From assembly GCF_963677315.1 (NCBI RefSeq), contig NZ_OY781939.1, positions 2,666,001 to 2,730,000 on the forward strand: 64,000 bases of DNA, given 5' to 3'. Under the pieces are notes generated by a model that saw nothing but the letters and a program-made list of their open reading frames with translations, was not told the DNA's origin and did no database searches. Both the position numbers and the translations under genes were made by a program. This DNA comes from an uncultured Sphaerochaeta sp. (GTDB taxonomy: Bacteria; Spirochaetota; Spirochaetia; Sphaerochaetales; Sphaerochaetaceae). Of this stretch, positions 26,218-34,493 are shown one piece after another. Position 1 is the stretch's first letter; the number at the start of each line of letters is the position of its first letter.

Positions 26218-28113
26218 ATGAGTAAATTTGAAACATTGCTAAAAGAAAAGATGAGTGAAGAGAGTTTCCAGAAGCTTGCAGCCTTGAAAAATGACAAGGT
26301 GATGGACTTCGTTGGAACCTTCGCTGAGCACTGTGATCCCAAATCCATCTATGTATGTGATGACAGTGAAAAAGACACCCAGTATGTAAGAGAACAGGCC
26401 CTGGCTAAAGGCGAGGAGCACCCTCTTGCAAACTCCAAGCAGACCATCCACTGGGACGGTTATGGCGACCAGGCTCGCGACAAGAAGAACACCCGTTTCA
26501 TGGTCTACAAAGAGAACATGGATAAGATGGCTTCCTTGAACTCCGTCGAGTATGAAGAAGGCCTCAGTGAGATCATGGGCATTGCCAAGGGCATCATGAA
26601 GGGCAAGGACGCAGTTGTGTTGTTCTACTCTGAAGGTCCTACCCAGAGCCCGTTCACCATTCCTTGTGTGCAGTTCACCGATAGCTGGTACGTTGCTCAC
26701 TCCGAGAACATCCTGTACCGCACTGCATACAGCCACTTCCTCAACATGAAGGACGATGAGAAGGATGATTTCTTCCGTTTCATCCACTCAGCTGGTGAGC
26801 TTGATGAGAATGGTTGTACTGTGAACCTCAAGAATCGCAGAATCTACATGGATACCCAGAACAACATCGTATACTCCATGAACGACCAGTATGCTGGTAA
26901 CTCCGTTGGTTTGAAGAAGCACTCCATGCGTCTTGCTATCAATAAGAGCGGCCAGGAAGGTTGGCTCTGTGAGCACATGTTTGTCATGGCTGCAGTTGAC
27001 AAGAAGAAAGATCGCAAGACTTACTTCTGTGGTGCATACCCATCCGCTTGTGGTAAGACCTCCACTGCCATGATCCCCGGCGAGCAGATCGTTGGTGATG
27101 ACATTGCATATTTCAGAAACATCAACGGCGAGTTCCGCGCTGTTAACGTCGAGTTTGGTATGTTCGGTATCATCAAAGACGTCAATGAGCAGGATGACCC
27201 TGTTATTTTCAAGAACCTGATGATCGACCAGGAAGTTATCTTCTCCAACGTTCTTCGTGGTAAGGACAACAAGCCTTACTGGCTTGGTATGGGTGTTGAT
27301 GCTCCCGAGGAAGGCCGCAACCACTTTGGTGAATGGAAGAAGGGCGTGAAGGATGCAAATGGCAACGAAGTTGGCGTTGCTCATGGTAACGCACGTTACA
27401 CCATGCGTCTGGACTACCTGGACAACATCGACAAGGCTGGTTTTGAAGCCAAGGACGGTGTCAAGGTTGAAGGTGTTCTCTACGGTGGACGAGACAGTGA
27501 CATCACCGTTCCTGTTGAAGAGTCCCCGAACTGGAAGGATGGTATCTTGCTGAAGGCAGCTACCCTCGAGAGTGAGACCACCAGTGCAACCCTCGGTCAG
27601 GAAGGTGTTCGTACCCCCAGCCCGATGGCAAACATGGACTTTGTCTCCTATCCTCTTGGCACCTACACCATGAACAATATCAAGTTCGGTGAGAGTGTGA
27701 AGGATGTTCCCAAGGTATTCAGCAACAACTACTTCATGCGTGATGAAAACGGCAAGTTCATGACCAGTAAGCTCGCCAAGAAGGTTTGGCTGCACTGGGC
27801 AGAAGGTCGTGTACATGGTGAGTACGAAGCATTGGATACTCCTACCGGTAAGATACCCCTCTATGAGGACCTGAAGGCACTCTTCAAGGAACACCTCGAT
27901 GAGGATTTCTCCAAGGAGAAGTATGACTACCTCTTTACTTTCCGCTGCACCAAGTGGGTTGATAAGCTCGAGAGGACCAAGGCTTACTACAAGAAGATGG
28001 ATCCGAATACTCCTCAGGAGATCTTTGATTACTGGGATGCAGCAATCGCAAAGATCAACAAGGCCAAGGAGCAGTATGGTGATCTGATTCTTCCCGGCGC
28101 TTTCAAGGGTTAA
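26218..28113 (+). CDS. pckG: Phosphoenolpyruvate carboxykinase (GTP)
   Basis: A 631-residue GTP-dependent PEPCK of full family length. It converts oxaloacetate plus GTP to phosphoenolpyruvate, CO2 and GDP; in anaerobes it often runs in the carboxylating direction. The P-loop reads YPSACGKTSTAM (near residue 277), and VGDDIAYF supplies the metal-binding Asp region. FTIPCVQFTDSWYVAH and the guanine-binding region near SPMANMDFVSYPLGTY are conserved. Codon use is strongly biased to preferred codons, unlike neighbours, suggesting high expression. ATG 26218 follows AGGGAG. A near-perfect palindrome after the stop terminates it. Confidence 0.96.
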   Translation: MSKFETLLKEKMSEESFQKLAALKNDKVMDFVGTFAEHCDPKSIYVCDDSEKDTQYVREQALAKGEEHPLANSKQTIHWDGYGDQARDKKNTRFMVYKENMDKMASLNSVEYEEGLSEIMGIAKGIMKGKDAVVLFYSEGPTQSPFTIPCVQFTDSWYVAHSENILYRTAYSHFLNMKDDEKDDFFRFIHSAGELDENGCTVNLKNRRIYMDTQNNIVYSMNDQYAGNSVGLKKHSMRLAINKSGQEGWLCEHMFVMAAVDKKKDRKTYFCGAYPSACGKTSTAMIPGEQIVGDDIAYFRNINGEFRAVNVEFGMFGIIKDVNEQDDPVIFKNLMIDQEVIFSNVLRGKDNKPYWLGMGVDAPEEGRNHFGEWKKGVKDANGNEVGVAHGNARYTMRLDYLDNIDKAGFEAKDGVKVEGVLYGGRDSDITVPVEESPNWKDGILLKAATLESETTSATLGQEGVRTPSPMANMDFVSYPLGTYTMNNIKFGESVKDVPKVFSNNYFMRDENGKFMTSKLAKKVWLHWAEGRVHGEYEALDTPTGKIPLYEDLKALFKEHLDEDFSKEKYDYLFTFRCTKWVDKLERTKAYYKKMDPNTPQEIFDYWDAAIAKINKAKEQYGDLILPGAFKG

Positions 28114-28149
28114 TCACTCTGTAGTTCGGGTTGAAAATACCTAAATCAT

Positions 28150-28183
28150 ATATGGCACGTATGGAATTCCATGCGTGCCATAT
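28150..28183. terminator. Bidirectional terminator palindrome between pckG and the next gene
   Basis: A 34-base near-perfect palindrome with arms beginning ATATGGCACG and ending CGTGCCATAT around a GGAATTCC centre, one mismatched pair. It sits between the convergent stops at 28113 and 28189, so it can end both transcripts; a short T run follows on the plus strand. Confidence 0.75.
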
Positions 28184-28188
28184 TTCTG

Positions 28189-29370
28189 CTATTCAGTCAT
28201 GATTGATTCAATGATGGCCGATGCCAACGCTTCTCCTCGATCGAACCACTCAACTTCTACCTGCAGCATGACATTCTCCTTGGTGATCTTTACAATCATG
28301 GCACCATGGATAGCTTCCTCATCATAGGGATAGTCATAGGTATAGGTGATTACATAGAAGCGGTTCTCGTAGTCGATCTCATTCCTATGGACTTCGCGGT
28401 TCTTGAGACTGGTATTATTCTCAAGCTGTTGTTCTATGTCCCTCTTTGATTGGAGCAAATAGTTCTGTCTTGAGATAGTTGAAGCGAGAAGAGCCTTAAG
28501 CCCTTCTATGGCTGATACCTTGCAGTAATACCCTTTCGATTGTAGCGTTTCCGTGGAAGTCTTGATGGTATGAACCTTCTTGCCTCCCTGCCCTGGAAGA
28601 TACACAGAGCTGCTTCTCCAGTCAGGCTCATCATCCCAGAGGAAGGTTTCAGAGGAGCCGAAGAGAGGGTAGGAGTACAAGGCAGTTGTTTCCTCTTCTC
28701 TTGCTGAATTATCTTGTATCTCCTTAGGTTTCAGAGAATCCATAAAGGATATCCCTGAAGCAAGGAATTGCTCGAAGACTGGTTTCCAGATAGTCTGGTC
28801 ATCATTCGTGTATCTTGTGGTTATGGAGATAAGGGTATCTCCAGCATGAATGATGTACACCTCTGCGTGGATTCCTGTGAGTGTTTCATAGCCATACTTC
28901 CATGTGAACATCCCATCGATCTCAGTTGTTGAGAGGTCATACCATCTCCTCACTACCTCAGACCTCCTGATTGCATTCTCAAACACCTTTGAGGCTTCCA
29001 GGAGCTCTTCCTCACTGAAGGCAAGCGTCTGGGAGCGGAATGTTGCATTATCACGCTCTTGGCTTAGGCGTTCAGCTTTCAAGGTGATGGTATTATATGC
29101 AGAATCGGCTGGTTTAATTCGCTTGGTGTTCATCCCCTTGGGTTGTAGCGTATAGGTATAGGTCCCTCCTGGCTGTGCCTGGAGAGAGAAGGCTGTTTTC
29201 AAGTCTGCTACCTGGACCTCCATGGAATCGGGGACGGTGAAGGTGAAATGACGGGTAGTGACAGCCTGTTCTGCAAAGAGTGCAGAAGTGGTAATGAGGA
29301 GTAGCATGATGAGCAGTGTGGGGTGTTTGTGGTGTTTCATACGCTTGAATCCTGTTCTCCTTTTTTTCAT
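28189..29370 (-). CDS. Exported protein of unknown function
   Basis: A 393-residue protein with a basic N-terminus and signal peptide (TLLIMLLLITTSALFAEQ). The rest is mixed alpha/beta and soluble, with many charged residues, and looks periplasmic. I recognise no catalytic motif. It has two similar-looking lobes: FTFTVPDSMEVQVADLK near the start, and a C-terminal part with YVITYTYDYPYDEEAIHGAM. The start could be ATG 29370 or ATG 29340; the first has a weak GAGG upstream. The next gene diverges from it. Confidence 0.65.
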   Translation of the reverse strand: MKKRRTGFKRMKHHKHPTLLIMLLLITTSALFAEQAVTTRHFTFTVPDSMEVQVADLKTAFSLQAQPGGTYTYTLQPKGMNTKRIKPADSAYNTITLKAERLSQERDNATFRSQTLAFSEEELLEASKVFENAIRRSEVVRRWYDLSTTEIDGMFTWKYGYETLTGIHAEVYIIHAGDTLISITTRYTNDDQTIWKPVFEQFLASGISFMDSLKPKEIQDNSAREEETTALYSYPLFGSSETFLWDDEPDWRSSSVYLPGQGGKKVHTIKTSTETLQSKGYYCKVSAIEGLKALLASTISRQNYLLQSKRDIEQQLENNTSLKNREVHRNEIDYENRFYVITYTYDYPYDEEAIHGAMIVKITKENVMLQVEVEWFDRGEALASAIIESIMTE

Positions 29371-29461
29371 AAGGTGAACCGCCTCTTGGCAAGCAGTACT
29401 GAGATGCTTCTCGGTTATTCTCAGTATAGCACAAGGTTAGCGACATTGGGTGTGATAGAAT

Positions 29462-29968
29462 ATGGCTATGAAGATGCTTGCATTATCACTGATGATATCC
29501 AGTCTGCTATACAGTTCATGTGATGTTGAGCATATGATACCAGTGAGCGAGGAAATGAGAGAAAAGGCGTATGAGATATCCTTCCAATATATTGGGATGC
29601 CGTACGTGTGGGGAGGATCAAGTCATTACAGCGATACTGGCGGTGGGGAGGACTGTTCTGGGTTGGTAATTGAGATATATGACGAGGTAGCAGAGTACTT
29701 CTCAGTGCGGCTACCATTTGAGGATGCTACTGCCAGTGCAATGGCGAATCAGTATACTATCCCTCTTCTTAAACCCGAGAGTGGTGATCTTATCTTTATG
29801 GGTGAGGATGGGGTAGTGAGTCATGTTGCGCTTTGTCATGCTGTGACTGATGATGTTCTCGAGTTCCTCGATGCCTATTCTGTAACAGGTGAGGTGGGAA
29901 TTCGATCATACTCCTTTGATGACCCGAAGATTATCTCTTTTGGGAGGATGTTGGTCATTAGTGATTAG
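29462..29968 (+). CDS. NlpC/P60-family cell-wall hydrolase lipoprotein
   Basis: A 168-residue lipoprotein (lipobox LLYSSC) with an NlpC/P60 cysteine-peptidase domain. The catalytic Cys is in GEDCSGLVIEIYD, preceded by the typical YVWGG segment, and the His is in VVSHVALC. The family cleaves peptidoglycan stem peptides; here it would act in the periplasm. The domain is short but complete. The ribosome-binding site is weak, and ATG 29468 is an equal alternative start. The upstream neighbour diverges and the downstream neighbour converges, so it is a single-gene unit. Confidence 0.83.
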   Translation: MAMKMLALSLMISSLLYSSCDVEHMIPVSEEMREKAYEISFQYIGMPYVWGGSSHYSDTGGGEDCSGLVIEIYDEVAEYFSVRLPFEDATASAMANQYTIPLLKPESGDLIFMGEDGVVSHVALCHAVTDDVLEFLDAYSVTGEVGIRSYSFDDPKIISFGRMLVISD

Positions 29969-29974
29969 CGATGA

Positions 29975-30775
29975 TCAATCCTCAGTCCATGGTTCCTTGT
30001 TGTGAATCTCATCAATAATGAAACGCACTCCTTGGTTATCAGGGGGATTGCGACGCAATACCTTGCATGCAAGTTCTTCTGCTTCTGCAAACCGACCCAA
30101 TCTCCAGAGCAATATACAGTAGCCTTGTAATGCTCTAAGGTAGGGGCGGTTCTCCAGACATGACCAGAGCGTTATACCGTCAAAATCGGGGGGTAAATTG
30201 TTCTCAGCAATAGCAATGGCAGCACGATAACAGTTCTCTGCATTTCTATAGAACAACTTGCTGGAAACATAGGGATTTGCGATGTGTGCCAAGGCATCGA
30301 TACATTGGGGGAACTCCTCCCAGAGTTTGGTTAGGATGTCATACCGTCTCGATGGATCTATGCTGTCTGCAGCTTCAAAGACAGGGTCGCTGTCACGACC
30401 ATAAAAACCGTATCCTGTGTAATCATGAAACTCGATGGAAGGTCTCTTTCCGCCTTTCAGACATGCACCTAGAAGGCCCTTCAGTTCGCTCCTCTCATAG
30501 TACTCAGTGGTGGAGTGGCTCTCGCCCTCATCATAGTCATGACCTTCAATTGCAAGGGAATCGAGGGAGAATGCATTGCTCTGCACTTCTCCACTGATGT
30601 AGGTAGTCTGGTTGAACTGCCACCGTTTTGATTCAAGGAATACCACTGTGTCAAGTATTGCTACCTTATAAGCTCTGGTCTTGACGGAAACAATTTCCTT
30701 GGTATCAAGGTCTCTTGCTCGAAACCCTGGTGAAAGGATTTTAAGTACGAGTAAATTACGGGTGGTTGTGTCCAT
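29975..30775 (-). CDS. Tetratricopeptide-type protein, unknown function
   Basis: A 266-residue cytoplasmic protein. The N-terminal half (to about residue 100) is a small beta domain containing ARDLDTKEIVSVK. The C-terminal half is helical and TPR-like, with NRPYLRALQGYCILLWRLGR and then AEELACKVLRRNPPDNQGVR. This last combination is typical of ST7-like/TPR tails found on many bacterial proteins, some beside SEC-C or pRiA4b-type domains. No catalytic motif is visible. It is divergent from the methyltransferase gene. Confidence 0.65.
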   Translation of the reverse strand: MDTTTRNLLVLKILSPGFRARDLDTKEIVSVKTRAYKVAILDTVVFLESKRWQFNQTTYISGEVQSNAFSLDSLAIEGHDYDEGESHSTTEYYERSELKGLLGACLKGGKRPSIEFHDYTGYGFYGRDSDPVFEAADSIDPSRRYDILTKLWEEFPQCIDALAHIANPYVSSKLFYRNAENCYRAAIAIAENNLPPDFDGITLWSCLENRPYLRALQGYCILLWRLGRFAEAEELACKVLRRNPPDNQGVRFIIDEIHNKEPWTED

Positions 30776-30804
30776 ACAGTTATCCTTCTCTTGCTGATTG
30801 CCAT

Positions 30805-30836
30805 AAAAGGTTGGTTTTCAATGACAACCAACTTTT
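30805..30836. promoter_or_regulatory. Hairpin in the divergent interval before the methyltransferase gene
   Basis: AAAAGGTTGGTT pairs with AACCAACTTTT with one bulged G. It ends 19 bases before ATG 30856, which has no visible ribosome-binding site, so it could affect initiation or serve as an operator for the divergent pair. Confidence 0.3.
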
Positions 30837-30855
30837 AAAATGGTAGACTTTTTCC

Positions 30856-31608
30856 ATGCATAACACAACCTCAGATACCCCAATATATAGAAATTGGGTT
30901 TCCCTCAAACTGGTCATCGTTCCTGGAGTTCTGGCATTAGGGACTGCGGTCCTTACTGCCTTCTTTTCCTGGATCATGATATTCCCCGTAATTTTTCTCT
31001 TGATGATGCTCTATTTTGTCTATGCGCGGCATCTGTTCTCCCCTGAGGGAAAGGATATGCAAGCAGAGCTCCATTCCATGCTCATCGAAGAGATTGAGTG
31101 GAATGGCAAGGGTAAGGCCCTTGATATCGGCTGCGGTAATGGAGCCCTGGCTATCCGTTTATCGAAGAAGTACCCAGAGGCGCAGGTTACTGGTATTGAA
31201 TACAGAAGGTTTTCTGAGGCCATCTGCAAACAAAATGCTGAGATTGAAGGGGTCTCTGGCAGAGTCTCTTTCAAGGAAGGTAGCATTGTAGAGCTGCCCT
31301 TTGAAGATGATGAGTTCGATTTGGTGGTGAGCAACCTTACGTTTCATGAAGTGATTGAACTAAGGGATAGAAGAGAACTGATGGAGGAAGCCTTCCGTGT
31401 TCTCAGGCATGGGGGAGTCTTTGTATTCCAAGACCTATTCCTGACCAAGAAGATGTTTGGCAATCTTGATCCCATGCTGAAAAAGCTCTCCAGTTGGGGT
31501 GCAAAATCCGTGGAATTCATCAATCTCGGTGAGTCTGAGCGAATCCCGAGTATTCTCAGGACTCCTTTCATGGTAGGGCCGATTGGGATTATTAAAGGGA
31601 AAGTGTAG
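30856..31608 (+). CDS. Membrane-anchored class I SAM-dependent methyltransferase
   Basis: A 250-residue protein with two N-terminal hydrophobic segments (VIVPGVLALGTAVLTAFFSW and MIFPVIFLLMMLYFVYA) followed by a Rossmann methyltransferase domain. SAM-binding motif I is ALDIGCGNGALAIRL (near residue 94); the acidic residue after the next strand is in VTGIEY, and FDLVVSNLTFHEV is motif IV/post-I. It transfers methyl from S-adenosylmethionine to an unknown substrate, probably at the membrane face. No ribosome-binding site is visible before ATG 30856, so expression may be low or leaderless. Confidence 0.82.
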   Translation: MHNTTSDTPIYRNWVSLKLVIVPGVLALGTAVLTAFFSWIMIFPVIFLLMMLYFVYARHLFSPEGKDMQAELHSMLIEEIEWNGKGKALDIGCGNGALAIRLSKKYPEAQVTGIEYRRFSEAICKQNAEIEGVSGRVSFKEGSIVELPFEDDEFDLVVSNLTFHEVIELRDRRELMEEAFRVLRHGGVFVFQDLFLTKKMFGNLDPMLKKLSSWGAKSVEFINLGESERIPSILRTPFMVGPIGIIKGKV

Positions 31609-31658
31609 GTTAAAATCCTCGTATTCCATCGTATTCACGGCATATTTATAGAATTTTG

Positions 31659-31715
31659 TTGACAACTACCTAGGTCATAGGTCACCTTTAATACATTCGT
31701 ATTAATACATTAGTA
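31659..31715 (+). promoter_or_regulatory. Promoter region with tandem 14-bp repeats before a lipoprotein gene
   Basis: TTGACA at 31659-31664 is a consensus -35 box; a matching -10 is not clear. A direct repeat TAGGTCA-TAGGTCA follows. Then TTAATACATTCGTA (31688-31701) and TTAATACATTAGTA (31702-31715) form an exact head-to-tail pair differing at one base, ending just before the ribosome-binding site. These could be operator half-sites. Confidence 0.4.
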
Positions 31716-31727
31716 AGGATGTGTGTA

Positions 31728-32390
31728 ATGAAAAAAACATTGATGTTGGTTGTTTCTCTGGTTCTGCTCCTAGGTATGTTCACTGGTTGTGATATGGCTA
31801 TGGATACCTCTGCTCTCTCGAGCCGTGGGGTTAAAATGGATAGTCCCCTCGATTCTGGGCGTGCTCTAAAGAATAACAAGCCGGTCTCCTTCACTGCCTC
31901 TGTGCAACTCTTCCAGGATTTCACTTCAGTTGTGACATTGGATATGGGTAACAGCAATCACCACAAGACCATTGAAGAGACATTGTACAGCTACATGGAT
32001 CTCGGCCCGTATGGCGAGTATGGTGGCCTTGTTTCTTCTGATTGGGACCTCTTGGACGGTAAGCTGGTTGTTATGAGTAATGTAACCAACTACAACCTCG
32101 ATGAGGCTACCACTGAGATTGGGGGATCGAACCATAGTGTGATCAGCATTGTTGATCCTGCAACCGGTGAAGTAGTCGCTACCCTTGATGCCAACGGAAC
32201 AGTAAAAGGATCTCTCTTTGGTGCTGAGATTGCCATGAACTGGGTCATGAAAGAGGACAGTGCAGGAGTGAATGCAAGAGGAAAGGTTGATGGTATTTTC
32301 ACCTGGTTAGTGATTGATCCCAATACAGGGGCTCCCAATCCAAACTACATCCCCAATGGTAATTTTGTCCTGACAGGGACCTATAAGTAG
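31728..32390 (+). CDS. Lipoprotein of unknown function
   Basis: A 220-residue lipoprotein with lipobox MFTGC. The mature part starts with a low-complexity linker and continues as a predicted beta-rich domain (FTASVQLFQDFTSVVTLD and GKVDGIFTWLVIDPNTGAP near the end). No known motif. The C-terminus resembles a small all-beta barrel (calycin- or lipid-binding-like), which is a guess. ATG 31728 has AAGGA 13 bases upstream; an in-frame start at 31719 would add three residues. It stands alone, with a promoter region before it and an intrinsic terminator after it. Confidence 0.75.
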   Translation: MKKTLMLVVSLVLLLGMFTGCDMAMDTSALSSRGVKMDSPLDSGRALKNNKPVSFTASVQLFQDFTSVVTLDMGNSNHHKTIEETLYSYMDLGPYGEYGGLVSSDWDLLDGKLVVMSNVTNYNLDEATTEIGGSNHSVISIVDPATGEVVATLDANGTVKGSLFGAEIAMNWVMKEDSAGVNARGKVDGIFTWLVIDPNTGAPNPNYIPNGNFVLTGTYK

Positions 32391-32428
32391 ATACGGTTTT
32401 TGTAACCGATTAGTTTAAAACTCTTCAT

Positions 32429-32468
32429 ACCTGCATCTGATTTCTTCAGTTGCAGGTGTTTTGTTTGT
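32429..32468 (+). terminator. Intrinsic terminator after the lipoprotein gene
   Basis: ACCTGCA (32429-32435) pairs with TGCAGGT (32451-32457), with further pairing of CTGA with TTCAG inside, followed by a T-rich run GTTTTGTTTG. It lies 38 bases after the stop at 32390. Confidence 0.75.
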
Positions 32469-32537
32469 CTGATGCATAAAATATGTTCTTCTATTGCTTT
32501 CTTGTTTGGATGAGCGAGATTCCTACAGAAACGTAAT

Positions 32538-32626
32538 TATCGGATAGTATCGGATACAAGCCTTGAATTATCGGATATTATCGGATAAAATCCATTGTAT
32601 CGGATAATATCCGATACAATCCGATA
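32538..32626. promoter_or_regulatory. Helically phased array of TATC-S-GATA operator elements
   Basis: The 9-mer TATCGGATA starts at 32538, 32548, 32569, 32579 and 32598; its complement TATCCGATA starts at 32608 and a one-mismatch copy (AATCCGATA) at 32618. Neighbours within a pair are exactly 10 bp apart and pairs are 19-21 bp apart, so all sites face one side of the helix. Each unit is itself a TATC-N-GATA palindrome. The array ends 12 bp before the ATG of the AlbA_2 ATPase gene, so it very probably overlaps that gene's promoter and supports cooperative binding. Confidence 0.75.
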
Positions 32627-32638
32627 CGGAGGAATACG

Positions 32639-33985
32639 ATGCATTATGACGCTATCGAGTCGAAGATTCTGGAGTTCAAGGAACGATTGGATGAATATTC
32701 TCGGTTGCTCGAGACAGTCACAGCCTTCGCGAACACGCAAGGAGGAACGATTATTATTGGTATCAGGGATAGTGATCGTCTGATTGTTGGCTTGGAGAGA
32801 AAAGAAATCGAGCGCTACAGCCAAGAAATACCACAGGTCATAGCAGATGCTATATCTCCACAAATTGCTGTGGATCTGTATGAACAACATCTTGAAGGAA
32901 AAACCTGTGTAACCATACGTGTATTCCCCGGTCCACAAAAACCATATTTTATAAAAAAACTAGGGCATCCTTCAGGAGTTTTTCTCCGCTTCGGAGCTCA
33001 CAACAGGAGAGCTGATGCTTATGCAATCGAACAGTTTAATCAAGAACGTAGTGGGATGCGATTTGAACAGCAGCCATGCTTCAGTATCTCCTATGAGAAC
33101 TTATCGAAGGAACTGCTAGGAGTCGTCTTCGCTAGCTTTGACCAGTCAATCCTCATCGGTGCAGGATATGGTTCTACTGACGTTTCAGGTAGAACCATTC
33201 CAAATGTGGCCGGAACTCTGTTGTTCTACCCTAAACACCAGAGAATCATCCCAGAGTCGGGCATTGTGGTAAGTGTCTATGCAGGTACAGATAAGAAGCA
33301 GCTAATCAAAAAAGAAGATTTTTCTGGGGGTATTATACCCATGCTCGAACATTCTTTTACATACATCTCAACTCTTTTGGGTACGCAGTACGAACGGGAT
33401 GGACTGATCAAACAGCCAGTAAACTTTGAGATGCCTCTTGATGCCATTCGTGAAGCGCTCGTCAATGCAGTAGCTCACAGAGCCTATGATTATGAAGCTC
33501 CCATAAGAATTACCCTTTTCTCAGATAGAATTGAATTCTTGAATCCAGGAACTTTTTATGCCCCAATCAACCCTGAGAATCTAAAGGAAGGGCTTTCCCG
33601 ATACAGAAACCCTCTCATTGCCGATGCCTTGAGAAAGAAGGGGTACATGGAGAAGCAGGGAATAGGTATAAATCTTATTATATCGTCCTGTCTTGAAGAG
33701 GGGTTACCAGAACCTCAATTTGTAGAATTAGAGCATCATGTCAAATTGGTCATGTTCAAGAAATCCTCAAGCAATCCTTCTCCACAGCATGATCAGGACT
33801 CAAAAGACTTCACGGCAATGAGGGGGTACTTCACTGCACAAGGGCCTTTTTCTTCCATGGATCTTGCTCAGTATCTTGGAAAATCCCAAGCCATGGCAAA
33901 GAAAATACTCAAAGAACTGCAGAACAAGGGAATGGTGGAAAAAGTAGGGAAAGGGCCTGCTACGAGGTACCGGTTTATCAACTAG
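32639..33985 (+). CDS. AlbA_2/Schlafen-type ATP-binding regulator with winged helix
   Basis: A 448-residue protein of the COG2865 type. The N-terminal AlbA_2 (Schlafen) domain has ESKILEFKERLD and TVTAFANTQGGTIIIGI. A GHKL-like ATPase region follows with ALVNAVAHRAYDYEAPIRI, RIEFLNPGTFYAPINPENL and RNPLIADALRKKGYMEKQG. A C-terminal winged helix (about 385-448) contains DLAQYLGKSQAMAKKILKEL. Such proteins are usually transcription regulators or parts of defence/mobile modules. The phased 9-mer array directly upstream makes autoregulation likely. ATG 32639 is preceded by CGGAGGA. It has no operon partner. Confidence 0.85.
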   Translation: MHYDAIESKILEFKERLDEYSRLLETVTAFANTQGGTIIIGIRDSDRLIVGLERKEIERYSQEIPQVIADAISPQIAVDLYEQHLEGKTCVTIRVFPGPQKPYFIKKLGHPSGVFLRFGAHNRRADAYAIEQFNQERSGMRFEQQPCFSISYENLSKELLGVVFASFDQSILIGAGYGSTDVSGRTIPNVAGTLLFYPKHQRIIPESGIVVSVYAGTDKKQLIKKEDFSGGIIPMLEHSFTYISTLLGTQYERDGLIKQPVNFEMPLDAIREALVNAVAHRAYDYEAPIRITLFSDRIEFLNPGTFYAPINPENLKEGLSRYRNPLIADALRKKGYMEKQGIGINLIISSCLEEGLPEPQFVELEHHVKLVMFKKSSSNPSPQHDQDSKDFTAMRGYFTAQGPFSSMDLAQYLGKSQAMAKKILKELQNKGMVEKVGKGPATRYRFIN

Positions 33986-34493
33986 CTAGTAGAAACCTGT
34001 TTGATACGTGTTATCTTCTAGGGTGTATGGGGAAAAGGAAAGATCCCTTTCTTGTTTTTCATATTGCTCTGGAACGATCATCACGCCTGCATCCAGCGTT
34101 TGATTTGCTGAGATTATGTATTCCCTAAAATTACTGGGTCTCTAGATTGACAAATATAAAAATGTGTATAGATACTTAAATGTAACTTAAGACATACGTG
34201 CTGAAGCATTGTTTGCTGTTTTTCTAACTGTGTGCATCATGGAGTTCATCGTTGCTGACCGTATCTTGGTACGGAGTAATTTTTCAGTTGATGAGGCATT
34301 CAATGAAGTGGACTATAAGTGTAGCAAAGCTAGATCCTATAAGTCATAAAAAACTATATTGTAATATATTAGATATCGATATACCGCCATAAAAAAAGAA
34401 AAATTCTAGATTTTCTGATTTATCTGGATTCCTTGCATATCGCTAAGGATGGGTTTTTGCGTCTTTATACAAGTGAAATTCATAGGAGTTTGT
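33986..34493. other. Intergenic region, no supported gene
   Basis: About 500 bases of mostly A/T-rich sequence. A possible promoter (TTGACA at 34147-34152 with TAGATA 16 bases later) would give a long leader for the next lipoprotein gene. A 35-codon frame at 34240-34347 has no recognisable product. Nothing else is supported. Confidence 0.4.

Noticed and set aside
26788..27894. Long minus-strand frame opposite pckG (368 codons)
   Set aside because: Shadow of the strongly codon-biased pckG gene; the translated sequence has no domain.
32538..32626. CRISPR-like reading of the repeat array
   Set aside because: Units are 9 bp with 1-12 bp between them; there are no spacers and no cas genes.
34240..34347. 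35-codon frame starting MEFIVADRILV
   Set aside because: No ribosome-binding site and no family resemblance; chance frame in an intergenic region.
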